From positions 1 to 32,563 of the forward strand of contig JAFYPU010000019.1 in assembly GCA_017547385.1 (NCBI GenBank): DNA of 32,563 bases, given 5' to 3'. Both the position numbers and the translations under genes were made by a program. This document shows, one piece after another, positions 15,767-23,409 of the stretch (its first letter is position 1; each line of letters begins with the position of its first letter). Below the pieces are notes generated by a model. The model saw only the letters and a list, made by a program, of their open reading frames with translations, made no database searches and was not told the origin of the DNA. Origin of the DNA: Bacteroidaceae bacterium. GTDB taxonomy: Bacteria; Bacteroidota; Bacteroidia; Bacteroidales; Bacteroidaceae.

Positions 15767-16486
15767 TTAAATATTTTCCAACTTCCAACCATGGTCGCCA
15801 TGATAAATCATCTGACGGGTCATACCCCCGTCGATGCAGATATTCTCGCCCGTAATGAAGCCTGCCTTGTCGCTACAAAGGAACAGCACCATATTGGCAA
15901 TATCCATAGGGTTCCCCACCCTACCGGCTGGTTGCTGCGTGGCGTCGGGACCTTCGTAAATGGTGTAGGCTGTATCTATCCAACCGGGAGATATCGAGTT
16001 CACCCTGACTCGTCCTGCCAGACTGACTGCCAAGGCGTGCGTAAGTGCTGTAATGCCCCCTTTGGCTGCCGTATAGCTCTCGGTCTGTGGTTGGCTCATG
16101 CGGTCGCGTGAAGAAGAGATGTTGAGAATGGATGCACCTTCTGCCAAATGGTTCTTCAGCAGCTTTACCAGATAGTACGGTGCGGTAACGCCCACACTCA
16201 AGGCATATTGAAACTCCTCGTAGGAACATTCGTCTATCCCTTTCATCAGTGGCAAGGCATTGTTGATGATGACATCCACTTTGTTGTGCTTACTCAGCAC
16301 CGCCGCCACAAAAGCTTCCAGGACTTCTTTCCTAGAGATATCCCCAACGAAATGCGCTCCCTCCTGCTTGTCTATCACATACACTATGGCTCCTTCATTA
16401 CGGAACTCATCGGCAATACATCTGCCAATACCGTTGGCACCACCGGTAACGATGACTACTTTATCTTTGAATGTATCAGTTTGCAT
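15767..16486 (-). CDS. Short-chain dehydrogenase/reductase (SDR)
   Basis: A 239-residue NAD(P)-binding classical SDR. Motifs: TGGANGIG at 14-21 (cofactor binding), IINNA at about 73-77 (the family's NNAG has Leu where Gly is usual), catalytic Ser in ISSS (124-126), and YTAAK (Tyr138-Lys142). The C-terminus PGWIDT... and GENICIDGGMT is complete. It is the first gene of the SDR / nucleotidyltransferase / ADH run. No promoter consensus was clear in the upstream 16487-16660 region. Its substrate is unknown; with the ADH it may reduce or oxidise successive hydroxyls of one compound. Confidence 0.93.
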   Translation of the reverse strand: MQTDTFKDKVVIVTGGANGIGRCIADEFRNEGAIVYVIDKQEGAHFVGDISRKEVLEAFVAAVLSKHNKVDVIINNALPLMKGIDECSYEEFQYALSVGVTAPYYLVKLLKNHLAEGASILNISSSRDRMSQPQTESYTAAKGGITALTHALAVSLAGRVRVNSISPGWIDTAYTIYEGPDATQQPAGRVGNPMDIANMVLFLCSDKAGFITGENICIDGGMTRQMIYHGDHGWKLENI

Positions 16487-16661
16487 AATTTCTCATCAAT
16501 TTCAGTTTGCATAGTCCGCAAACAAGTGCAACATTACGAAGTAAATCTGAGAAAGCACTATTTTCGCGCAAAAAAGTGCTGCCTTATCGGGCTGTTTCAT
16601 TGAATTTATATAGCATTTTCTTTGCGCTTTTGTCAAAAAGAGTGCTATTAGGCAAACAAAA

Positions 16662-16693
16662 ACTCTCGGTGAATATCGTATTCGCCGAGAGTT
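16662..16693 (-). terminator. Terminator of the 1490-residue protein/peptide operon
   Basis: ACTCTCGG-GAATA (16662-16674) pairs with TATTCGCCGAGAGT (16679-16692), with one mismatch. On the minus strand it is followed by a T run. It lies about 32 bp past the small peptide gene. Confidence 0.85.
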
Positions 16694-16724
16694 TTATTTC
16701 ACAGTGTTATGCTCTTATGAGATC

Positions 16725-16916
16725 TTATTTGCTTGAATTACCCATGGAAGAGATGCCATCCGATGTCCCCCAGATTGTGTTGGGGCGACGCTTCTGACTC
16801 CACTCCGTATCAGTTTCTTCATCACGAAACGACATTTCAAGCAAAACCGCATTCTTGGTCTCCATTTCAATGGTCTCCACCTCGGGAGCAATATATTCTT
16901 TTCTAATCATAGTCAT
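16725..16916 (-). CDS. Small peptide 1 (63 aa), paired with the 1490-residue secreted protein
   Basis: Starts 12 bp after the stop of the large secreted-protein gene, so it is in the same transcript, and is followed by its own terminator. Residues: a basic start, then YIAPEVETIEMETKNAVLL, a mid-region MS (28-29), an acidic run, then SQKRR and NTIWGTS before a Gly/Ser tail. It has no membrane span or classical signal peptide. It resembles peptide 2 at 27357-27521 in order and spacing: Y-x-[AT]-P-x-V-E near the N-terminus, then MS, KRR and IWG-x-S near the end. ATG at 16910 is an alternative start. The function is not known. The resemblance suggests leader and core segments, or a protein-binding tag. 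Confidence 0.72.
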   Translation of the reverse strand: MTMIRKEYIAPEVETIEMETKNAVLLEMSFRDEETDTEWSQKRRPNTIWGTSDGISSMGNSSK

Positions 16917-16928
16917 TGCTGTTTTGTA

Positions 16929-19900
16929 TTACTTAATGAAGACTTTCTTACCATTCACAATATAAAGACCCTTCACAGGAGAGGTTACGCGACGACCGCT
17001 GAGGTCGTAAACTTCATCCGATTGGAACACCGATGTTACCTCTTCAATGCCTGTGGTGTTTCGGAAACTGAAAGTCAACGGCTGTGTGGTGCCAACTTCG
17101 TCACCACTGACGCGAGCACGGAAACCTGTGAGGTTCTTACCTATGTACTTATAGAACGCTACACCGCTCTTATTGGCCAACGAATAGTAAAGTCCATCGT
17201 TCACCTGGCTGAACACATCGCCCTTGAGCACATTGTCCGCATCGCTCACAAGGTCGGAAGTAGTGATTTCAAAGTTATAAGTACCGGCTCCGGCATCGGT
17301 TCTGAGCACCACACCCGTACCAGCGGGAATTACTTCATCAAGTTGGGTCAACACCAATTTCGTTCCTTCCACAACACCCGTGTATGCTTCCACTGTTGTG
17401 GGGATATTCAAAGCAACGGGAGTGTAGAGCGTTGCATATGCAAAGCCGTCCTTACCATCATTGAATTTCACAGGAAGTTCTTCAACCTCTTCAATCGCCC
17501 ATGCAGAAGCCAATTTCTTATTCCAAACGCCATCGTCTGTGAAGTTATTCTCGGCATCAACGATAAGGTATCTATCCCCCCAACCTAAAACACTGTTGCC
17601 TTCGTTTGATTTAATAAGATATTTACCAGGTTCGTGGCTCACCTTAAATGTAAAGGTATTGTAACCTGCTTCGGGCTTGCCTGTATTACAGAAGCCATAG
17701 GTAAAACCATAACCGCTTGAATAACCTACCATTTCCTTGCCGGGGGTGTAGTAGAAGATATTTTCAATCTTACTATCAGTCATAGCGGTAAGCGTGCGAT
17801 TGGTGTCTCCAGTTACTGTCTTGTCGTTCAAATAGAGGTCGTTGTACTTGAGCGTGTAGAAACCAGAAGTAAGGTCTAAAATTTCCTTGCTCTTAAGTTC
17901 ATTAAGAAGGTCTTGATCTATAGCCACAGTACTTTTATTGAATTGCATGGGTACACCAGCATCACCATCTGCGTAATATGTAATAACAGGGCCTGTATAT
18001 CCTGTAGAAACAGACATTGTATAACTATCACCCTCAATGTGGAAATAAGGAGTGTCCAAGGCTTTCATCGTGATAGTTACAGGGAAATCAGAGAAAATCC
18101 ATGTATTACCCCAGAAATCTCCCTTACCCTTTGAGTTTACAAACTGTCTCTTACCTACATTGTAGAGGTAGTAATCGCCAGTTTCCTCATCAAGATAGAA
18201 TCCCCAAAGATGATTTAGATTCGTAGCATCAACGTTATCGGTTGTCCAAACGAATTCTGAACTATACGCTTCGTCACGCTCTGTCTTATCAGCGTTATAC
18301 ACCAACGAGTAACCTCTGTTGGTAATTGTGAAGTAGCAATCAGTGGGGAAGAATACTTTCTTTTCCGCTTCCGCTACAACATTCATAGCACCATTAAGTG
18401 CGTCAGTCGCTTCCGCAAAAGTCTTACCATAGAGACCGCCATTGAAGGTGTCGTACAACGCATCTGTACTATTTTTATTTGCATAACCAGGAACGCCTAC
18501 ATTTGCTTGATAAGCGTCTGCCTGAGTTTCTGCGTAGCGAGCCTTGGCTTGTGCGATAAGGTTAACTAATTCTTGAGCTTCTTCATCGTAGATAACATCC
18601 CAACGTGAATTGGAGTCATCAATACCTCCCCAAGCAAGAATCTTATATGAATTACCTTCATTTCCTAAGTGCATGTGTTCATTTCCAGATACGAAATGCA
18701 CGGCTTGAACTTCATCCTGATAAATTTCAAAGGTGTAATTCGCTGCATCTGCACTATTCTCTGTGATGTTCGCGGAATTGGGATTTTGGAAATACTTGTT
18801 AGTTCCGAAGTGGAATAACTTATATGTGCCATCGTTGTTGTTGACTATTTGGAGGTACTCATCAACATACTTCTGCTCATCATTTTTAGGAGCAATACCG
18901 CCCATATATTTCACATCGTTAACCTCGATAACTCCCAACGCTCTACCAACACGACCATCCTCACTCGTAGATTTATTCACAAACTTGAACACCTTGCCAT
19001 CCAAGAGTCCTGCGAGTTGTTGACGTCCCAATACCCATGATGCGAAACTTGAGTTATTGGCATACGCAGTGTTGATGTCGGGATTAGCACCATTGCCTGT
19101 CCAAGGCGCCCATTCCTTCTTGAGATTTTCAACTACAGGAGAAAGACCTTCATCAAACACTTTTGTATAGAACACTTCGTTAATCATCATCACCGAACCA
19201 TCGGCATTGTAAGCTGCTCCGTTGTTCCACTTTGCCAAGTATTCGCCACGGTCGTTTAAGAAGTCGTCTTCAGAACCATGCGTGCGGATAAAGAATTGTC
19301 CCTTACCACCATTGAATGCGTGAAAGACAACATCGTAAGTTGAGGCTTCTGCAACGGGTTTCATCATGGTGCGTGCATTCTCTTCGCTACCAGTAGTAGC
19401 CAAAGCATAATCTGCGCCCCATGCGCGGTTGTAAATCTTATAACCATCAGTGTCGTTACCTACGAAGCACCACAATGCAGCCGAATTTGTTGCCACAGTG
19501 TTGTTGTTGAGCATCAAGTTGTTTGACCAATCGGTGTAAGCGGGTTCTGCACAAACACGATTGCCCGTGCCCAGTCCCTGGTTGACGGTATACCAGTTTG
19601 TATTATCCGCCCAATCGCCGTTAGGAGCATCTGAAGGCTTCAAACGAAGGTTTGCACCTGTTACTGTAATTGTACCTGCATTCTTATCCAAATTATGTCC
19701 CTGTTCACCAGTCAATTCTGGAGTGTTACATACGAAGTAACGGATTCTATATTCGCCTGCGGGAATATGCTCAAGAGTATAAGTGTTATTATTAACTGCT
19801 GTACCTGCAGTGCCTTGGTGATAGTCAAACTCGAAAGCCGTGCCGTCAAGATAAACAATATCAACACCTAAGATATTCAACAAGTGTCCGCCACCGTCAT

Positions 19901-21401
19901 ACGTAAATGTTACCGTGACATCACTACGTGAATTCACCTTGATAGCTGTGCTGGCACAATAAACTTCATGGGTAGTGTTGTTTTCTCCACCAACAACCCC
20001 ATGATTCAGCGAATTAATCAAAGTTTTCACAGAAGTGGGGCATTGTTTCTCATCATTGATATCTACAGCACCCTTATTCCAAAATGAAGTTCCTACTGGA
20101 TACTTTTGCACAAAACCGAGGTTGGTGTTGGCTGAAGATACTGTAGATACAGTGTATTTACAATGAGAATCTCTATTCCAATAGTAACCCTTTACAGAAG
20201 TATCCCCATAAAGATAATAAAAAGTCTCTACTGTGTTGCCGTAGCTAACGTTTGTAGTTGTACTGTAAAGGTACTTAAAATTGAAAAACGCATCTTCTCC
20301 ACCTAAATTAAAATAACTGGGAGTATCGCTCAAACCAATTGTTGTGCTCTTGACATTTTCCTCAAAGGAAATATATTTCTGTGCACCAATATTATAAAGA
20401 GCGTATGTGATAGCCAAACCTACGATTCGAGGTTTGATATACCACTGACTGTATTGATTGTTGTCACCAGTTTCTCCTGTTAATGTTGTTAACTTGTCGT
20501 CTACAACCGCCAAACGATTGTTTGTGTTTTGTTGGGGGTGAAGATATACAGGAACTTGCACGTAGTCACCCGTTACAGGGAAGGGGAAGTCAATGTCGCC
20601 TGTTATCGTATTTGTTTCCTCATTGTAGTAAACATTTGACACGTCACAACCATAAGCATCTCCACTCATGTAAAACTCATAGAAGTCACTCCAACCTTGG
20701 TGTGTGCCTGTAATGGTATTACCGCCTTGGCCTATCAAATTAACAGATGCTTCTACATACTTTACCTGTGAAGTAGACTTTGAAGTAACTTTGTAAATAT
20801 TGAAGTAAGTTTGATTAGTAATGCTACTTGCTTCAGTTATATTGTTGCGATTATCAACAGCCAAGTATGTTTGATTGCTATTATTAGCACACTGAATATT
20901 CCATTTGCCACTACCATCAGCAGCAGGTACAAACTTATAAGCACCGATACGGGAATCTTCCCCTGTTGTTCTCAAATAGGTATAGTCTTGGGTATTGTAA
21001 TCAAGTTGTCCTAAATAACATTTAGCATCGCCACCAATAATCATCATGTGCGCAGACTTAAGTTGGAACGTCCCTGCATTCACATCTATTGTTTTGGTCG
21101 TCCACACACCCACACCAACAGGTTTGTCCTGCATATACACAATGTGAGCAACACCATAAGTGGAAAGAGAGTAGATGGTGAGATACAAACCATCGCGCTC
21201 AATCATGATTTCCATGCCGTCCTCAATCTGATCAAGAGAGGTGAGCTTTTCCATCCCTGTGATTTCAGCCGCAAAAGGATAGTATCCCTTTTCTGCTCCT
21301 CGTTGAGCAATTTCCGCCTTTTGCTCCTCCGTCAATGCCTGCGCACATACTCCTAAAGTCATCAGAAGCGTCGCTAAGAAGAGTGTAATTTTTTTCATCA
21401 T
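16929..21401 (-). CDS. Giant secreted modular protein with T9SS-like sorting tail (1490 aa)
   Basis: A predicted secreted or surface protein. Signal peptide: MMKKITLFLATLLMTLGVCAQA. The body has no catalytic motif that I recognise. It contains repeated beta-rich units with a recurring LYNxGxxxYx type motif (for example ALYNIGAQKYISFEEN, KIYNRAWGADYALA, KLFHFGTNKYFQN, YLYNVGKRQFVNS), suggesting several beta-trefoil-like or ricin-like binding modules. A helical FIVAR-like part (LVNLIAQAKARYAETQADAY to MNVVAEAEK) lies in the second half. Residues about 1320-1430 form a beta domain shared with the sialidase at 27553-29598. The last 27 residues (EVYDLSGRRVTSPVKGLYI...) are a short Por/T9SS-like sorting signal. 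It is likely a glycan- or host-binding protein; this is inferred. A small peptide gene follows 12 bp later. Confidence 0.9.
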   Translation of the reverse strand: MMKKITLFLATLLMTLGVCAQALTEEQKAEIAQRGAEKGYYPFAAEITGMEKLTSLDQIEDGMEIMIERDGLYLTIYSLSTYGVAHIVYMQDKPVGVGVWTTKTIDVNAGTFQLKSAHMMIIGGDAKCYLGQLDYNTQDYTYLRTTGEDSRIGAYKFVPAADGSGKWNIQCANNSNQTYLAVDNRNNITEASSITNQTYFNIYKVTSKSTSQVKYVEASVNLIGQGGNTITGTHQGWSDFYEFYMSGDAYGCDVSNVYYNEETNTITGDIDFPFPVTGDYVQVPVYLHPQQNTNNRLAVVDDKLTTLTGETGDNNQYSQWYIKPRIVGLAITYALYNIGAQKYISFEENVKSTTIGLSDTPSYFNLGGEDAFFNFKYLYSTTTNVSYGNTVETFYYLYGDTSVKGYYWNRDSHCKYTVSTVSSANTNLGFVQKYPVGTSFWNKGAVDINDEKQCPTSVKTLINSLNHGVVGGENNTTHEVYCASTAIKVNSRSDVTVTFTYDGGGHLLNILGVDIVYLDGTAFEFDYHQGTAGTAVNNNTYTLEHIPAGEYRIRYFVCNTPELTGEQGHNLDKNAGTITVTGANLRLKPSDAPNGDWADNTNWYTVNQGLGTGNRVCAEPAYTDWSNNLMLNNNTVATNSAALWCFVGNDTDGYKIYNRAWGADYALATTGSEENARTMMKPVAEASTYDVVFHAFNGGKGQFFIRTHGSEDDFLNDRGEYLAKWNNGAAYNADGSVMMINEVFYTKVFDEGLSPVVENLKKEWAPWTGNGANPDINTAYANNSSFASWVLGRQQLAGLLDGKVFKFVNKSTSEDGRVGRALGVIEVNDVKYMGGIAPKNDEQKYVDEYLQIVNNNDGTYKLFHFGTNKYFQNPNSANITENSADAANYTFEIYQDEVQAVHFVSGNEHMHLGNEGNSYKILAWGGIDDSNSRWDVIYDEEAQELVNLIAQAKARYAETQADAYQANVGVPGYANKNSTDALYDTFNGGLYGKTFAEATDALNGAMNVVAEAEKKVFFPTDCYFTITNRGYSLVYNADKTERDEAYSSEFVWTTDNVDATNLNHLWGFYLDEETGDYYLYNVGKRQFVNSKGKGDFWGNTWIFSDFPVTITMKALDTPYFHIEGDSYTMSVSTGYTGPVITYYADGDAGVPMQFNKSTVAIDQDLLNELKSKEILDLTSGFYTLKYNDLYLNDKTVTGDTNRTLTAMTDSKIENIFYYTPGKEMVGYSSGYGFTYGFCNTGKPEAGYNTFTFKVSHEPGKYLIKSNEGNSVLGWGDRYLIVDAENNFTDDGVWNKKLASAWAIEEVEELPVKFNDGKDGFAYATLYTPVALNIPTTVEAYTGVVEGTKLVLTQLDEVIPAGTGVVLRTDAGAGTYNFEITTSDLVSDADNVLKGDVFSQVNDGLYYSLANKSGVAFYKYIGKNLTGFRARVSGDEVGTTQPLTFSFRNTTGIEEVTSVFQSDEVYDLSGRRVTSPVKGLYIVNGKKVFIK

Positions 21402-21492
21402 AACTTATAATATTTGCTTGTTGTTTATTCGATTATAACTACTCACCATGGGTCCTTATATGTAAAATTTATTAAACTGTCAGCAAATTTAC

Positions 21493-21510
21493 TATATATA
21501 TATATATATA
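21493..21510. repeat. (TA)9 simple repeat at the predicted transcription start
   Basis: Nine TA dinucleotides begin seven bases downstream (on minus) of the -7 element of the 1490-residue gene, at or just after the expected transcription start. Such tracts can change length by slippage. Confidence 0.9.
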
Positions 21511-21516
21511 AGTATA

Positions 21517-21547
21517 CAAAGATACAAAATTTCTCTGAATTAACAAA
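21517..21547 (-). promoter_or_regulatory. Promoter of the 1490-residue protein operon
   Basis: On minus: TTTG (21547-21544), exactly 19 bp, TATCTTTG (21524-21517). Full consensus match. The predicted leader is about 110 nt and starts in the (TA)9 run. Confidence 0.85.
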
Positions 21548-21768
21548 CTTTCTATCACATTTTATAAATAGTGTAATCCCTATATATCATTTACGCATAA
21601 CACCTAAGCAAACCTCATTCAACATATCCAGCACTGCTTAACACAAAAAAAAGACATGGGACTTCTTTGCCAACGAAGTGCCACTTCTTCAATGGAGATA
21701 TGGGACTTCTTTAAAAGTTCAAAAAACAATCTATCATAAAGGCTATATCGATTACCTACATCAAAACA
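21548..21768. other. Intergenic stretch; two copies of a 13-bp motif
   Basis: ATGGGACTTCTTT occurs at 21656-21668 and 21700-21712, with a GAAGTG/CACTTC palindrome between them (about 21676-21688). No gene or known RNA was recognised. Confidence 0.4.
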
Positions 21769-21802
21769 AAAAGAGGAAAAATCGTTGATTCTTCCTCTTT
21801 TT
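21769..21802 (-). terminator. Terminator after tRNA-Arg
   Basis: AAAAAGAGGAA (21769-21779) pairs with TTCCTCTTTTT (21792-21802) just downstream of the tRNA 3' end, with T-rich flanks on both strands. Confidence 0.8.
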
Positions 21803-21803
21803 G

Positions 21804-21878
21804 TGATTCCGTAGGGATTCGAACCCTAGACCCACGCCTTAGAAGGGCGTTGCTCTAATCCAACTGAGCTACGGAACC
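21804..21878 (-). tRNA. tRNA-Arg (TCT anticodon)
   Basis: A complete cloverleaf of 75 nt on the minus strand. The anticodon stem ACGCC/GGCGT encloses loop CTTCTAA (anticodon TCT). The T loop GGTTCGAATCC is intact. The acceptor GGTTCCG pairs with CGGAATC and the CCA end is not encoded. Confidence 0.95.
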
Positions 21879-21889
21879 AAAAAGTGATG

Positions 21890-21897
21890 CAAAAGTA
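21890..21897 (-). promoter_or_regulatory. Probable -7 element of tRNA-Arg
   Basis: TACTTTTG on the minus strand, 11 bp upstream of the tRNA 5' end. Its -33 element is weak (TTGG at about 19 bp). Confidence 0.5.
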
Positions 21898-22007
21898 ATG
21901 CTTTTTGAAAAAACAGCCAAGCGGCTTTGCGTTTTTTAGTTGAAATATGCTTTATCGTTATGACAACAGGAAATATTCACCCCCCATGCACACCGATTGC
22001 TGCCGCT

Positions 22008-22586
22008 TTACCCCACTTTCTGATCGACTTCCTCCTGTTGCAACTTTGTTCCCATATATTCGTATCGGAAACTGTTGCCACGCACTGAGGGAAACTGGCT
22101 TCGCAGGTCCACATCCTGACGACTCTTCAGATAGTTGATGATGCGATCGTAACAATGCTGACCGCTTTCAGCCCAAACAAGTGCAGAAAAACGTGTGTCC
22201 TGATATTGAAATTTTCCGGTACCCGGAATTTGAATGACACGTTTGAAGTTCAACTCTCCTCTGTACCAACCCAGCTGCACCACCGAGAGTTGCGTGGCAC
22301 GCACTTCCTTACGTGATCCCACATCATTGATTTGAAGCGCTTCCTCTTTTCGATGACTCTTAAACTCTTCAAGTGTTTGAGCCGCCGTCTTAATCATAAT
22401 GAAATAAACACGCGGACGTATTTTGTAACGTTTGGGATAAGGGATTTCGCTTTCTGCATACGCGCGCACCTCATTCACCATGGCTTCAGTGATTTGTATT
22501 TCGGGAATGGAAGCCAAAAAATCAATCACTTCCTCATAGTTGGTTGCTACGGTGTCGTAGTCAAAATATCGAACGTATATATTCAT
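22008..22586 (-). CDS. Conserved-looking protein of unknown function (192 aa)
   Basis: I do not recognise a family. The product starts MNIYVRYFDYDTVATNYEEV, with a folded-looking alpha/beta composition, no signal peptide and no membrane span. It contains a mixed charged region (KTAAQTLEEFKSHRKEE) and a C-terminal part with aromatic motifs (QLGWYRGELNFKRVIQIPGTGKFQYQDTRFSALVWAES). Clean coding length and the placement between two tRNA loci on the same strand argue for a real gene. It lies in the gap between the Gly-Leu-Leu-Gly tRNA array and tRNA-Arg. No promoter consensus was seen directly upstream, so it may be read from the tRNA promoter. Confidence 0.75.
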   Translation of the reverse strand: MNIYVRYFDYDTVATNYEEVIDFLASIPEIQITEAMVNEVRAYAESEIPYPKRYKIRPRVYFIMIKTAAQTLEEFKSHRKEEALQINDVGSRKEVRATQLSVVQLGWYRGELNFKRVIQIPGTGKFQYQDTRFSALVWAESGQHCYDRIINYLKSRQDVDLRSQFPSVRGNSFRYEYMGTKLQQEEVDQKVG

Positions 22587-22694
22587 TGTTTAGTTCGCAA
22601 CGTCTGGCCTTAAGCCTTGAGTTAAGGTTTATATATAAAAAAAAGAATTTTCCATCACGCACAACTCAAGAGTTGCAACGTGAAAGAAAATTAG

Positions 22695-22767
22695 AGCGGA
22701 AAACGAGACTCGAACTCGCGACCCCAACCTTGGCAAGGTTGTGCTCTACCAACTGAGCTATTTCCGC
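22695..22767 (-). tRNA. tRNA-Gly (GCC), copy 2
   Basis: 73 nt on minus with anticodon loop TTGCCAA and an intact T loop (GAGTTCGAGTCTC). The tRNA body is identical to the first gene of the array (22990-23062). CCA is not encoded. Confidence 0.95.
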
Positions 22768-22776
22768 AGGACTTGG

Positions 22777-22860
22777 TGAGGAGAAGGAGACTCGAACTCC
22801 CACGTCACAATTGACACTACCCCCTCAAAGTAGCGCGTCTACCAATTCCGCCATCTCCCC
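22777..22860 (-). tRNA. tRNA-Leu (GAG)
   Basis: 84 nt with the long variable arm of leucine tRNAs. The anticodon loop TTGAGGG gives GAG. The 3' end is followed by CCA in the DNA (22774-22776). Confidence 0.93.
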
Positions 22861-22882
22861 ATGTCTTTCTTTGAACCCCAAG

Positions 22883-22963
22883 TGCCCAGAACAGGACTCG
22901 AACCTGCACGTCTCTCAACACTCGCACCTGAAACGAGCGCGTCTACCATTCCGCCACCTGGGC
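22883..22963 (-). tRNA. tRNA-Leu (CAG)
   Basis: 81 nt with a long variable arm. The anticodon loop TTCAGGT gives CAG. The acceptor GCCCAGG pairs with TCTGGGC; CCA is not encoded. Confidence 0.93.
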
Positions 22964-22989
22964 AAAGATTCTCTTTGTGCAATATGTGG

Positions 22990-23062
22990 AGCGGAAAACG
23001 AGACTCGAACTCGCGACCCCAACCTTGGCAAGGTTGTGCTCTACCAACTGAGCTATTTCCGC
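22990..23062 (-). tRNA. tRNA-Gly (GCC), copy 1
   Basis: First gene of the array on minus. Its anticodon loop is TTGCCAA and the 73-nt body is the same as copy 2 at 22695-22767. Confidence 0.95.
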
Positions 23063-23094
23063 ATTACGAGGGGCGTTTTCTCTCAAACGCGGTG

Positions 23095-23125
23095 CAAAGA
23101 TACGACTAATTTGAGAACCTGCAAA
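23095..23125 (-). promoter_or_regulatory. Promoter of the tRNA array
   Basis: On minus: TTTG (23125-23122), exactly 19 bp, TATCTTTG (23102-23095), full consensus, about 33 bp before tRNA-Gly. Confidence 0.85.
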
Positions 23126-23305
23126 CTTTTACCCCATTTTTTTAGAAGTTTTTTTTGCTCGCACATGGCAGATTTGCACTTTCCGGAGGCGCAAATGCAA
23201 GAATTCAAACCCTTTACGGCATTTTTTGCGATGGCCAAACTTTTTTTCGGCAAAGCCGCTCTTTATGTCAGTCTTCGCACACAGCTGCCGCCCCACCCGA
23301 TGCAA

Positions 23306-23374
23306 GAAAACGCGCAAGGCGTTTAGAAATTTCTCCAGTGCTTCCGGAAAATTCTAAACGCCTTGCGCGTTTTC
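23306..23374. repeat. Perfect 23-bp inverted repeat (CAAGGCG family)
   Basis: Arms 23306-23328 and 23352-23374 are exact reverse complements, with a 23-bp loop. The core GCGCAAGGCGTTTAGAA links it to the short repeats at 9411-9478. It lies 36 bp past the stop of the membrane-protein gene, so it may also act as a transcript end or mRNA stabiliser. Confidence 0.85.
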
Positions 23375-23409
23375 GGGGAAAGCCGGGCTGTCCCCATTCA
23401 TCAACAATA

